A stretch of 64,000 nucleotides of DNA. Origin: Flavobacterium cerinum (lineage in GTDB: Bacteria > Bacteroidota > Bacteroidia > Flavobacteriales > Flavobacteriaceae). The stretch lies in NCBI RefSeq assembly GCF_004028155.1, contig NZ_SBII01000001.1, positions 1-64,000 on the forward strand, written 5' to 3'. A program made the position numbers and the translations under genes. This document shows positions 1-8,048 of the stretch, piece by piece. The notes below the pieces were generated by a model. That model was not told the origin of the DNA. It saw nothing but the letters and a program-made list of their open reading frames with translations, and did not search any database. How positions within the stretch are numbered: the first letter of the stretch is position 1; every line of letters begins with the position of its first letter.

Positions 1-88
1 GCTCACCTCTTCCCATCCCGAACAGAGTAGTTAAGCCCGCCTGCGCAGATGGTACTGCAATTTGTGGGAGAGTATGTCATCGCCTTTC
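1..88 (+). rRNA. rrf: 5S ribosomal RNA, 3' part
   Basis: The first ~88 bases match the conserved 3' two thirds of bacterial 5S rRNA, including CCCGAACAGAG near position 17 and the GGTACTGC and GTGGGAGAGTA segments of the distal arms. The 5' end lies outside the window, so a ribosomal RNA operon ends here. A strong hairpin terminator follows at 94..124. The exact 3' end is estimated. Confidence 0.93.
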
Positions 89-93
89 TTTTG

Positions 94-124
94 AAAACCC
101 TATCAGAAATGATAGGGTTTTTTG
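94..124 (+). terminator. Rho-independent terminator of the rRNA operon
   Basis: An 11-bp stem (AAAACCCTATC / GATAGGGTTTT) with a 6-nt loop is followed by a T-rich run, directly after the 5S gene. It can work in both directions because the stem starts with A residues on the other side. Confidence 0.85.
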
Positions 125-152
125 TTTTATAACAAATCCAATACAATATCCA

Positions 153-188
153 AAATCCCCGGTGATCAGCTTATGATACCGGGGATTT
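153..188. terminator. GC-rich hairpin between 5S and the broken kinase gene
   Basis: AAATCCCCGGT (153..163) pairs with ACCGGGGATTT (178..188), an 11-bp stem with a 14-nt loop. On the minus strand it is followed by four Ts, so it may end transcripts of the kinase gene running leftwards. I see nothing else in the gene-free stretch 125..358. Confidence 0.45.
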
Positions 189-358
189 GGTGTTTAGGCA
201 AAACCTTTAAAGAAAAAAAACATCACAGGTAACCCTCAAACCTCTCACTAGTCCATTATAGAGGAATAGTTCTAGGTTTGCGGGTTTCATAAAGTAATGG
301 GCTTTTGTAGAATGGCTGGTAGGATTAGCCTTAATGACTTATTATAGATAGAGATTAT

Positions 359-568
359 TTATTCTACTAAACAGATTGTAAAGCGTGTTGTGTTATTCTC
401 TGATTGATGGTTAAGATAGCCACCATGAGCTTCTATTATGTTCTTAGATAGGGTAAGGCCAATGCCAGCTCCTTCTTTACGGGTTGTGAAGAAAGGCAGG
501 AATATTTTATCTTCAATTGCAGGATCTATACCATTGCCTGTATCGGTAATGGTTATAAAGTATAATCG
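359..568 (-). pseudogene. Histidine kinase, detached C-terminal ATP-binding part
   Basis: This frame encodes the end of a HATPase_c domain: DTGNGID (G1 box), the F-box-like FLPFFTTRKEG, and GIGLTLSKNIIEAHGG (G2 box), ending at a TAA at 359. The rest of the kinase is at 39287..40401, with the prophage between. Joining the two restores a continuous reading, SNR followed by LYFITITDTG. The fragment has no initiation region of its own; a TTG at 577 lies in prophage-side sequence. It cannot phosphorylate anything alone because the histidine is on the other piece. Confidence 0.9.
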
Positions 569-630
569 CGAAATCAAAATGTGCGCTTTTGTAATTCAAT
601 TTGTACCTTTTTTGCACACACATAATTTGT

Positions 631-972
631 TTAATGTTTAGTGGAAATCTTGAATTTTTCAGGTATATCAAACTCCAAAGGCTTTATCTCAGGTCTATAG
701 AACCAGTCAGGAAAGTAGAATATTAACTTATACTCATAGCCTTCTATAACCTTTATTCCATTAATATCCTTTAGAATGTTAGGGGTTGCGGGGTTTAAAT
801 CAGGCGATGCTAAAATAAATTCGAGGTTTCTATGTATATATGATGGCATAGCACATTTAACATCGCTCAAATCAACACCGTGGCTTATAAAATATTGTCG
901 TGCCTTCTCAGCAGATTCATAAAAGAAACCGCCATAATTGTCCGTTATAATACCCATAATTGAATGTTCCAT
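631..972 (-). CDS. Hypothetical protein at the late end of the prophage
   Basis: A 113-residue soluble protein starting MEHSIMGIIT and ending KFKISTKH. I do not recognise a family. An upstream in-frame start exists at 987 but overlaps a TATATTTG promoter element, so I chose the ATG at 972, only 4 nt after that element. The gene is separated from the methyltransferase gene by a terminator and has its own promoter, the usual layout of a phage accessory (moron) gene expressed from the prophage. It is the last gene before the prophage end. Confidence 0.65.
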   Translation of the reverse strand: MEHSIMGIITDNYGGFFYESAEKARQYFISHGVDLSDVKCAMPSYIHRNLEFILASPDLNPATPNILKDINGIKVIEGYEYKLIFYFPDWFYRPEIKPLEFDIPEKFKISTKH

Positions 973-976
973 GTGG

Positions 977-1019
977 CAAATATACAAAGCATTTAAACAT
1001 CATTTAAACAGGCTTTAAA
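977..1019 (-). promoter_or_regulatory. TATATTTG promoter with upstream TTTAAA triplet
   Basis: On the minus strand TATATTTG (977..984) fits the Bacteroidota -7 element TAnnTTTG and lies 4 nt before the ATG of the 631..972 gene. In place of a TTG -33 box there are three TTTAAA boxes at 992, 1003 and 1014, exactly 11 bp apart. They could bind an activator or repressor on one DNA face. Confidence 0.55.
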
Positions 1020-1029
1020 TATCAATAAA

Positions 1030-1064
1030 AAAACACCAAAAACGGGTAATTTTATTGGTGTTTT
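1030..1064. terminator. Bidirectional terminator after the methyltransferase gene
   Basis: AAAACACCAA (1030..1039) pairs with TTGGTGTTTT (1055..1064). A runs on one side and T runs on the other make it usable from both strands. It ends the late minus-strand operon. Confidence 0.75.
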
Positions 1065-1120
1065 ATTTGCATAAGTCATTGACTTTTTGTACTTTTATAT
1101 GGTAATTGAGAAGCTAAATC

Positions 1121-2200
1121 TTAAAAAATTGCACCCCATTCTTTATGCAACCTGGTTGCGAGGTGTGCCATCATCAAAGGCGGCACACTCATTCCCAATA
1201 CATACTTTATTTTAGCATATTTATCACTCAGGAAATCATAATCCAATGGGAATGATTGTGCCAGTATCAGCTCAGTTGAGTTCATTTGCCGTGGTTCGTC
1301 AAATAACGTCATCTTACTGCCTGCACTACTTGTAAGCGTGCTTATTGGCCTGTCAGGGTAAACGTATGAACTATTGAAATTACTTTCCCTATTCTCAATG
1401 CGCTGCAATGTGCATGAGTAAGTTCTATCTCCCAAAAGCCTCTTATCCCAAATGTTTTGATCGTGAGCAGTCCATGGGGCATCATTTAAGCCCTCAGAGC
1501 GTATTTCATCGAATGGAATAGGTAAACGCCCGAATTTCATGTTTAAGCGCGGGAAATCGCTAAAAAGCAGCCCCTGCTCAGATGGCAGGAGCCTTTCTAA
1601 ATCTTTGCGAACTGCTATAAAGAAAACTCGTTCCCTTCTTTGGGGTACTTCCATCTGTGAACTATCCAGTACATACTCATGTACCAGGTAACCGGCTTTA
1701 TCGAAAGCTACCAGTACTTTCCGTACATAATCACGGGCATTACCTTTCATCATTCCTGTTACATTCTCAGCCACTACAATTTTGGGCTGTAGTTTTTCAG
1801 CAAGGTCAATGAAGTCGAAAAATAAAGTATCGAGTACCTGATCTGCCTGCCCTTCAGCAAATTTCTTTTGTTTACCCCAATCCTTTTCCCTGTTACCTGC
1901 CATTGAAAAGCTGCTGCATGGTGGCGAACCGTCAAGTATGTCAAGCTCGTAAAGCTCAGCGGGTAGGTCAGTGCGGTCTTTAAAGGTTTGGATGCCTTCA
2001 ATAAAAGCATATTTAGGGTTATGGTTCTTAATGTAGATGTTGGCCATACGTTTATCGATCTCGTTAATTCCAATGACATCGAACCCGGCTAACTTATAAC
2101 CCATGGTTGAGCCACCCCCACAGGCAAAGCAGCTAAAGACTTTGCCTTTGTTTTTTGTAAATATGGCATCTTTGAGATACCACTTATAATTAAATTCCAT
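1121..2200 (-). CDS. C5 cytosine DNA methyltransferase
   Basis: This 359-residue enzyme transfers a methyl group from S-adenosylmethionine to C5 of cytosine. Motif I is at residues 22-39 (FSCFACGGGSTMGYKLAG), motif IV with the catalytic cysteine is GSPPCSSFS (Cys95), motif VI is AENV (144-147), motif VIII is QRRERV (187-192), and the C-terminal part has the GMSVPP-type ending. It is the last gene of the late operon, at the prophage end opposite the repressor, where phage Mu carries its DNA modification gene mom. It has no restriction partner, so self-protection of phage DNA is the likely role. A structured leader precedes it at 2230..2352, and a 23-residue upstream frame starting inside that structure overlaps its start codon. 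Confidence 0.93.
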   Translation of the reverse strand: MEFNYKWYLKDAIFTKNKGKVFSCFACGGGSTMGYKLAGFDVIGINEIDKRMANIYIKNHNPKYAFIEGIQTFKDRTDLPAELYELDILDGSPPCSSFSMAGNREKDWGKQKKFAEGQADQVLDTLFFDFIDLAEKLQPKIVVAENVTGMMKGNARDYVRKVLVAFDKAGYLVHEYVLDSSQMEVPQRRERVFFIAVRKDLERLLPSEQGLLFSDFPRLNMKFGRLPIPFDEIRSEGLNDAPWTAHDQNIWDKRLLGDRTYSCTLQRIENRESNFNSSYVYPDRPISTLTSSAGSKMTLFDEPRQMNSTELILAQSFPLDYDFLSDKYAKIKYVLGMSVPPLMMAHLATRLHKEWGAIF

Positions 2201-2229
2201 TCGACTTTGATTGATGATTGTTGATGATT

Positions 2230-2352
2230 ACCTTTGCAGCTCTCACGGTATTAATACACATAACAAAGCCACAATCAAGAAGACTTTTGTCCTCCGACTG
2301 TGGCTTTGTGCTATTAAAAATACCGTGAGAAAGTTTTTTAATGTCGGAGGGC
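2230..2352 (-). ncRNA. Structured RNA element upstream of the methyltransferase gene
   Basis: In minus-strand RNA, TCTCACGGTATT (2330..2319) pairs with AATACCGTGAGA (2252..2241), 12 bp. Inside it, ACAAAGCCACA (2309..2299) pairs with TGTGGCTTTGT (2273..2263), 11 bp. The apical loop can fold GAGGAC with GTCTTC around an AAAA loop. Alternatively its GTCGGAGG (2298..2291) can pair with CCTCCGAC (2350..2343), 5' of the outer stem, forming a pseudoknot. The two apical pairings exclude each other. It lies between the holin-like gene and the methyltransferase gene and is transcribed with them. Function is not known to me; control of methyltransferase expression is an inference. Confidence 0.6.
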
Positions 2353-2379
2353 TCTTTTTATCACACCTCCATTGATATT

Positions 2380-2595
2380 CTAAATTTGCGGTTCGCTCCT
2401 GGCTTCTTTAAGGCTTGGGGGCGTGAGCTTCATTTTAACGACTGTACAAAACAGTGCCACGACCCTTAACGCAGTTCCTACCCATTCGGGTGCGTTAATC
2501 TGCTTTAGTAAGACCGGTATTAGGTCTGTTGTTAAATCAAGCGTTCCCAATATTACCAGCACAGCTGCTAATATCCAATTTCTGAATTTTCCCAT
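2380..2595 (-). CDS. Small two-helix membrane protein, holin-like
   Basis: 71 residues with two hydrophobic segments (about 8-27 and 41-56) separated by a short loop and a charged C-terminal tail ending SLKEARSEPQI. Size, topology and position at the end of the late operon fit a holin that opens the inner membrane for lysis. I cannot assign a named holin family. Other lysis-type genes (13379..13783 and 12897..13382) lie 10 kb upstream in the same operon. Confidence 0.5.
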   Translation of the reverse strand: MGKFRNWILAAVLVILGTLDLTTDLIPVLLKQINAPEWVGTALRVVALFCTVVKMKLTPPSLKEARSEPQI

Positions 2596-2606
2596 GTGTT
2601 TATTTA

Positions 2607-4799
2607 TTAGTTATATACTCTTATTTCAATCCAACAGTTGCCCGGATTAGGTTCACCATCTGTACTGAATAGTAAGCCATCAGTGCTTACGTTTGATTGC
2701 TCAGTGCCTATATGTATAGCACTTGTGCCATCAATTTCCCAATATATACGGGCTGCACCATTTGGCGACATTGGATTGTTTATTGTAGTCTTATTATTTG
2801 TAAAGACAGGAGCAGAAGCAGAACCTCCGTAAATGCCAGTGCTTGATCTGCTCCACGTTATTGTAACTCCCAAAGTGTTTTCTAAGACAGTTGCAACGGG
2901 CGCACTCGTGCCGGTTTGTTGCAAAAATGCTGTGTACACCTTATAAGGTCGGGTGTCTGATGTAGCAATTAGTTTTTTTACTGCTAATGTTGATGCTACG
3001 GAATAATTGTCAATTATTTGAGCCTCTGAATAATCATCCCTAAAACGAATACCTATACCATCACTATCGTATACGGTAACAGCCGAATTACTTATTTCTA
3101 TACCCTTATAACTGCCGGAAGTCGTTACTTTTTGTAAAAACATTCCATCACTTCCGTCCATCTGTAAGCTAACGGAATTACTGCCTTCGCTTAATACCAC
3201 ATTAGGCCCTCTTCCGAATACGTCCTGTGCGGTGTCAGAACCTCCACTTGCTGCAATAGCACTATTTACCCACTCTTTTGTTGTTAAGGTTTTACCGCTT
3301 CCGCCATCTATACCGCTTATAGTCGATTGAGGCAAGGTGGCAACTCCATTTTTATATATTACAAAACCATCAGCTTTAGCAGAAGATTGACCTATACCAA
3401 CCCTAAAAGCTGGGTCTGATGGGCTCCATACAGTACTACCTGGTGTTCTATCCTCAGAGAATCGCCCAATTACGGTTTCTTGGAAACTTGAAGCTTCTAA
3501 ATTTGAGCCAAATAGCAAAGCCCCGTCAAATGAGCTATTGTTAGTATAACCAACAGCCACAGAACCCGAACCCCCTGCTATATTATTAGTCGAGCCGATA
3601 CCGATACCATTGCCTACTGTATTTCCATAGCCATAAGCCTGACCGTAGCTTGTCGCTGTGTTTGCCTGTCCTATAATAGTAGAATTAACTCCTGAAGCAG
3701 TGTTAAACATACCTATTGACATACTTTGCGCGCCTGAGGCAACTGTACCAGCTCCAATCGCTATACTATTCGCACCCGTGGCACTTCCACCGTTAGCTGC
3801 AAAGGAGTAATTACCTGATGCGCCAATTTGCCCGCCCTCCGATATTGTTAAATCCATTGCATAAATACCAAGCGGTAAATGCTCGTCAGGGTTTTCACTT
3901 TTAAGCCTAAAAGAACTATCATATCTATGTAATCCAGTTACCTGAGAGTTAATATAATCTGTCAAATCAGATTGGTCGTTTATATCACCATTTATAGAGC
4001 CCCATTCAGCACTTATGCTCGGTTGTTGTGTCTTTATAAGATTACCGTCACCATCTACATATACACCCCTATAGTCGCTGTTATAATCCAAATCACGTAA
4101 GTGTAATTTAATATTAGGCGTTTCTTCCGGAACTTCACCAAAAATGGCATCAATAGTCATACCTGTAGGGTCTAAGGGGTCACCAGTATAGATATAAAAA
4201 TAATCTACTACATCATTTTCATCAGGGTCACCCTCTATGAGGTTAAAATGTAGTCTATTAGTTTCCCCGTCTTGGATAACATCCACGTCCAAATCTTCCA
4301 TATCCTGATATTTAGTATATCCTGGTGCATAAAGCATAATGTAACCCTCCCAATCGGGTAGTATTGTTCCGGCATTACCTACGAATGTAAATTCTGATGT
4401 AGGTATCGCATTGGTATTACCATCTTTGCCAAATTCGATTTGATTGGCATTTGTTATTTTAAAATCGTGGCTGGCCATATTGATAAGTCTATCACCAGTC
4501 GCAAGGCTGTCGGTAACGCCAAATAGCTTGCTTTCGCCTCCAAATGGATGCCAGGTTGTACCAATGCCACCCTCATAACGTTGTAAGGCAGGGTTAAACC
4601 TGATACGTCTCTCAACGGGTATGCCGGGCAACACGTGCGCCAAACTGTCTTCAGGTACCAACATTACAGTTTTTGCGGAAATACCGCCCCTGTATTCGTC
4701 GTTTACCTCTTCGTCTCCCTTCCTAATGGTTCTACCATTTTGGGCAAAGCCACTGGTTAATGTCAGGGCTAATGCAATAAATAAAAATCCTTTTTTCAT
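2607..4799 (-). CDS. Fibre/adhesin with YadA-head repeats and a signal peptide
   Basis: 730 residues. The N-terminus (MKKGFLFIALALTLTSGFAQ) looks like a Sec signal peptide with cleavage after AQ. Residues about 330-440 carry repeats of the type SIAIGAG, SMSIGM and SVAVGYTN, the 14-residue left-handed roll of YadA/Hep-Hag heads that trimerise. The C-terminal ~120 residues form a separate Ser/Thr/Asn-rich tip. The gene overlaps 4796..5230 by 4 bp and follows tail-collar genes, so it is read in the late operon and is most simply a trimeric tail fibre or receptor-binding protein. The signal peptide is unexpected for a virion part assembled in the cytoplasm, so a prophage-encoded surface adhesin is the alternative. 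Confidence 0.75.
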   Translation of the reverse strand: MKKGFLFIALALTLTSGFAQNGRTIRKGDEEVNDEYRGGISAKTVMLVPEDSLAHVLPGIPVERRIRFNPALQRYEGGIGTTWHPFGGESKLFGVTDSLATGDRLINMASHDFKITNANQIEFGKDGNTNAIPTSEFTFVGNAGTILPDWEGYIMLYAPGYTKYQDMEDLDVDVIQDGETNRLHFNLIEGDPDENDVVDYFYIYTGDPLDPTGMTIDAIFGEVPEETPNIKLHLRDLDYNSDYRGVYVDGDGNLIKTQQPSISAEWGSINGDINDQSDLTDYINSQVTGLHRYDSSFRLKSENPDEHLPLGIYAMDLTISEGGQIGASGNYSFAANGGSATGANSIAIGAGTVASGAQSMSIGMFNTASGVNSTIIGQANTATSYGQAYGYGNTVGNGIGIGSTNNIAGGSGSVAVGYTNNSSFDGALLFGSNLEASSFQETVIGRFSEDRTPGSTVWSPSDPAFRVGIGQSSAKADGFVIYKNGVATLPQSTISGIDGGSGKTLTTKEWVNSAIAASGGSDTAQDVFGRGPNVVLSEGSNSVSLQMDGSDGMFLQKVTTSGSYKGIEISNSAVTVYDSDGIGIRFRDDYSEAQIIDNYSVASTLAVKKLIATSDTRPYKVYTAFLQQTGTSAPVATVLENTLGVTITWSRSSTGIYGGSASAPVFTNNKTTINNPMSPNGAARIYWEIDGTSAIHIGTEQSNVSTDGLLFSTDGEPNPGNCWIEIRVYN

Positions 4800-5230
4800 A
4801 TTTTGGTGTAAAAAATTATGTATTTAACACCGGCTTTAAAATCCCAATTCGATAGTGCGCCGGTTGCAATATCAAGGGTAATCTCATCCGCATCGACAAC
4901 CTGACCACGATACATTACTGCATCAAGCTCAGCATCGACCAACTCAGGTAATGTAATTTCTGCTGCATCTTCAGCAGGCGTATAAGTGATATGCTTAAAC
5001 GGATTATAGACCTTTTCAAACAATTCTGAATGTGCATTTTCATCGGTAAGATGTTGGTCAAATTGTTGTTTTTCCGCTTTGGCGGCCAATATTTGAGCGA
5101 GATCTTGAATTGATGAAATAGGTCTGAGATCATCTACATGCACCAGGCTCGCAAATGTTGCCCAAAACTGTGCTTGTGTAGGCACATCTGCTGTCTCAAA
5201 CCATTGGTTTATTTCTGCTCTTGTTGCCAT
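4796..5230 (-). CDS. Tail fibre-associated protein
   Basis: 144 residues beginning MATRAEINQWFETADVPTQ, an N-terminal pattern I associate with tail-fibre attachment proteins of Bacteroidota phages. The middle is a short helical stretch and the C-terminus ends KYIIFYTKI. It lies between the collar-like protein (2 bp away) and the fibre gene (4-bp overlap), so a role as adaptor or short fibre at the baseplate is likely. The exact family is not certain. Confidence 0.6.
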   Translation of the reverse strand: MATRAEINQWFETADVPTQAQFWATFASLVHVDDLRPISSIQDLAQILAAKAEKQQFDQHLTDENAHSELFEKVYNPFKHITYTPAEDAAEITLPELVDAELDAVMYRGQVVDADEITLDIATGALSNWDFKAGVKYIIFYTKI

Positions 5231-5231
5231 A

Positions 5232-6050
5232 CTATCCTATAAATTCAATAAACATTACTACTCTATAAGGGTTCATTATATCAAGGGCTTGACCACTACC
5301 ACCATTATTTACTGTGGCAGGATTAACCCAGGTATCTGTTCCAGTCTTTATACCAAAGCTTGAATGACTGGCATTAAGCTTTATCGCATCAGTAGGTATA
5401 TTTGCTGGTAAATTGGCAGCTGTAATATTTCGTGTTTTCTGACCGCCAGTTTCTCCAAGCTGATCAAAAGCTGAATCATCAGGGTTCCAACCTATAGGGA
5501 GACGACCACGCCAGTCTACAACTTCAGCCCAACCCGTAGGTATTTGTGAAGCAGGCTTACGCCAAAAAACCATACTGCCCCCTGATTGAAAAACAGCCGT
5601 TTTCTTTTCAAGGTCTGCAATCCTAAATAAAGCAGTATTAAGAGCTGCAAGGGTTGCCTTTTGGTCAAGCTCTTCCTGTATTGTATTTGTAGCTTTACCA
5701 CGTTTAAAGGAAGACCATAAATAAGAAGGTGAGCCGGTACCAAAAGTGGCATACCTAATCTTATGAACTGCCTTTACTTCGCCATTCTCAAACTCATCGG
5801 TAATTGTTTCTTCAACTATAATAACCGTGGTCATTGACAACCCGCCTTTGAATGGCATGACTTCGCCATTGATAAATACAAAACCGTCAGTAACATTGTT
5901 ACCAAACAAAAGATTACAGCCCGAAATGATAGCCCTTGTACCAATTATGTTACCGAGGGAATTAAGAACATTCCAAGCTGTTTGCATTTCGTCAAGCCTT
6001 TCGGTAGTTAGCGGTAAGCCTCCAGTCTGATTAAAGTTTGATTTATTCAT
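5232..6050 (-). CDS. Tail collar/fibre protein
   Basis: 272 residues. The C-terminal third resembles phage tail-collar domains: IPTGWAEVVDWRGRLPIGW, then GETGGQKTRNITAANLPAN, and an ending NPYRVVMFIEFIG. The GW...GRxPxGW and PYxxxxFI signatures are typical of collar-type fibre tips. A short coiled-coil stretch precedes it (about 130-155). The gene sits in the late tail operon between baseplate genes and the fibre genes and probably forms part of the host-contact apparatus. Confidence 0.72.
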   Translation of the reverse strand: MNKSNFNQTGGLPLTTERLDEMQTAWNVLNSLGNIIGTRAIISGCNLLFGNNVTDGFVFINGEVMPFKGGLSMTTVIIVEETITDEFENGEVKAVHKIRYATFGTGSPSYLWSSFKRGKATNTIQEELDQKATLAALNTALFRIADLEKKTAVFQSGGSMVFWRKPASQIPTGWAEVVDWRGRLPIGWNPDDSAFDQLGETGGQKTRNITAANLPANIPTDAIKLNASHSSFGIKTGTDTWVNPATVNNGGSGQALDIMNPYRVVMFIEFIG

Positions 6051-6054
6051 TGTC

Positions 6055-6540
6055 TTAGATAATTGCCATTATTGTATATCGCTTACTGCCTTTTTTATAA
6101 TATTGTATATGAGCAGTAAGCCCGTGAATTGATTGATCTATTATTTCCTGAGGTGCAAAAACTATAAAGTCATTGCCTGTATTAGCTGTCTCAGCTTTGG
6201 TTCTCAGGAAAGGGTAATTATTTTCTGCTTTGGTCGATGTGTGCTTTCTGTTTGCTTCACTACCTGTATAGATATAGTACTTATCGAATATGTTACCATC
6301 GCCTATATAAATTCGTCTTTCAACAGGGTCAAAAGTGTCATTTAAAGATTTTCGCAATAAACAGACTTGCCCTGTATGCTCTAGCTTATATATATTCTGT
6401 TGCCTAAATGCTTTCCATCCCCTATGTAGGTTTTCAATTGGTCTTAGAACGATCTGAGCAAATGCAGAATTTTCGGCATTTCTCATATCAACTAAAAGCA
6501 TATTTACGGCATGCAGCCTAAAATCAAGATTAAACCACAT
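6055..6540 (-). CDS. Baseplate-to-fibre connecting protein, hypothetical
   Basis: 161 residues, no motif that I recognise. It overlaps the end of the gpJ-like baseplate gene by 11 bp and is followed 4 bp later by the collar gene. In Mu this position is held by the gp48-like protein that joins baseplate wedge and fibres, so an equivalent role is likely by synteny only. The N-terminus is hydrophobic (MWFNLDFRLHAVNMLLVDMR) but has no clear signal peptide. Confidence 0.55.
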   Translation of the reverse strand: MWFNLDFRLHAVNMLLVDMRNAENSAFAQIVLRPIENLHRGWKAFRQQNIYKLEHTGQVCLLRKSLNDTFDPVERRIYIGDGNIFDKYYIYTGSEANRKHTSTKAENNYPFLRTKAETANTGNDFIVFAPQEIIDQSIHGLTAHIQYYKKGSKRYTIMAII

Positions 6541-7399
6541 AGCTTATACCGTTATAGTTATCAATTTCAAAATAGCCACTCTCAGGGATTTTCGATATTG
6601 TAATGGGTTGTGGGTCGCCATAACCACCATCAGAAGGATTAATCCATGAGCTTTCAGCCATTAATAAAGTTGGGATAATAACACCCGGTACTAATTGCAG
6701 TTTGTCTATAAGGTGTAGCAGGATGAGCTCACCATTAAAAGGCAGTTCCTTCATAAATTCCTGCAACGCTTCATTAACAGGATAATTCCCGTTTAGAATA
6801 CTCATACCATTAGCATTTAATACAAGCGGGTCACGTTTTATCTGAAGGGCTAAAAACAGCTTATCGGGCAGGAAGTTTATTACCGTAATTTTGTCACCGG
6901 CAAAACGTACTTCGTTCAGATATGCTTCAAAAGATTCTTTTTGTGGCTCGGTTATTGGCGATAAAATACCATTTGTTTCTCCTGCGATCTTTATAATAAT
7001 ACGGCTGCTTTCCGTTGCTTCGTTCACTGCCGAATATTTTACAATTCTTGCTGCTTCTATTTGCTCAGGAGTTGCACCGGCAGTAATGAAAATATCACTA
7101 TCAGTTACCAGGTCAAAACCCCAAAGGAAACGCAAGGCCATAGTTCGGTACCAAGGCAAAGTGCCTGCCTTTTGATTGGCAAGCATATTGGTTACTTCAA
7201 ATTTGTGCTGATCGTGCATTTGCTCAAACAGGAAAACAGCCAATGCGAAAATGTCAAATAGGATATTTTCCAATGATACGGTTGAAAAGTTCGCTTCAAA
7301 CGAAGAGCTGGGCTGATAACCATAAATACCCGCCAACACATCATTAGCCATAAAAGGCGTTGTGATATCCGATTTTATTGTCTGTATTGTCCTTGCCAT
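6530..7399 (-). CDS. Baseplate wedge protein, gpJ/gp47-like
   Basis: 289 residues. Order and overall layout match the baseplate J-like protein of Mu-type contractile tails: N-terminal helical part, then a central domain with AGATPEQIEAARIVKYSAV and AGDKITVINFLPDKL, and a C-terminal part with PVNEALQEFMKELPFNGEL. This protein forms the wedge ring around the hub. It directly abuts the LysM gene upstream and overlaps the connector gene downstream. Confidence 0.65.
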   Translation of the reverse strand: MARTIQTIKSDITTPFMANDVLAGIYGYQPSSSFEANFSTVSLENILFDIFALAVFLFEQMHDQHKFEVTNMLANQKAGTLPWYRTMALRFLWGFDLVTDSDIFITAGATPEQIEAARIVKYSAVNEATESSRIIIKIAGETNGILSPITEPQKESFEAYLNEVRFAGDKITVINFLPDKLFLALQIKRDPLVLNANGMSILNGNYPVNEALQEFMKELPFNGELILLHLIDKLQLVPGVIIPTLLMAESSWINPSDGGYGDPQPITISKIPESGYFEIDNYNGISYVV

Positions 7400-7702
7400 T
7401 TAACCTACTATAAAAGATTCTTCAATAACCATTACACCGATTCCTCTTACCGGAATGACAGTGCTCAGGTCTTTTTTTGTTAGTGCTGTTGCAATTTTTT
7501 GTTGTGTGCCTTCTATTGTATTTATAACATCCTGCCTTTTATAAAGGCTCTCAGGTATAATCAGTTCCTGACCTGATTTTAGCACGGCTGTAGGCGATAG
7601 GTTATTTGCATAAGCCAAATCGAATAAAGCCAGTACCGAACCTAATCGTTCAATAGCTATATCATATAGTGATTGGTTCGGTTCTACTATTATCGTGGTC
7701 AT
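7400..7702 (-). CDS. LysM-domain baseplate protein
   Basis: 100 residues with a LysM fold at the N-terminus: VEPNQSLYDIAIERLGSV, LAYANNLSPTAVLKSGQELIIP. In phages LysM modules are found in tail hub proteins that hold the spike or bind peptidoglycan. It overlaps the coiled-coil membrane protein gene upstream by 4 bp and abuts the gpJ-like gene, so it belongs to the baseplate block. Confidence 0.75.
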   Translation of the reverse strand: MTTIIVEPNQSLYDIAIERLGSVLALFDLAYANNLSPTAVLKSGQELIIPESLYKRQDVINTIEGTQQKIATALTKKDLSTVIPVRGIGVMVIEESFIVG

Positions 7703-8046
7703 GATTCCAGTTCTTTTATGCGTTTTCTTAGTGCTGTATTTTCCTGTGTAAGCATTTTATTTTTGCTTTTAAGCAGGTTAATTTCATCCTGCATTATGCG
7801 CTCTTTAGCTTCATAAAGGGAAACTACATCCTTAAATTTTTTCTCATATCTGTCGCCCAGGTCATCGAGTAAGCTTTTATAGTAATTGGCAAGCTTAACC
7901 TCATTATCAATTTCCTTACTTTTTGCATTAGCTTCAATGTCTAATGCCTCAGCTGTACTTTTGCGCTTTCCTATTTTGAAGCCTGTGATACTTGAAATTA
8001 TAATGCCTGCGCTCCCTATAAGAGCCATAAGTGCCTCGTTTGCCAT
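7699..8046 (-). CDS. Membrane-anchored coiled-coil protein
   Basis: 115 residues. An N-terminal hydrophobic segment (about 5-24, ALMALIGSAGIIISSITGF) is followed by a long charged coiled coil to the end (KDVVSLYEAKERIMQDEINLL and on). The layout is that of an i-spanin or a holin-associated protein, but it lies among baseplate genes. No family recognised. Overlaps the LysM gene by 4 bp. Confidence 0.55.
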   Translation of the reverse strand: MANEALMALIGSAGIIISSITGFKIGKRKSTAEALDIEANAKSKEIDNEVKLANYYKSLLDDLGDRYEKKFKDVVSLYEAKERIMQDEINLLKSKNKMLTQENTALRKRIKELES

Positions 8047-8048
8047 TT

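Noticed and set aside
359..577. A separate small kinase-like gene starting at TTG 577
   Set aside because: The first codons lie in prophage-side or unexplained bases, and the rest joins in frame with the kinase fragment at 39287..40401, so it is half of a split gene.
580..640. GACCTTTTT-type repeats as terminal transposase sites at both ends
   Set aside because: Copies at the right end (39190..39240) and the similar ACCTTTTTT at the left differ in orientation relative to the ends, so they do not form a proper terminal inverted repeat.
1774..2079. 101-residue minus-strand frame inside the methyltransferase gene
   Set aside because: It overlaps a gene with complete catalytic motifs in another frame and has no recognisable feature.
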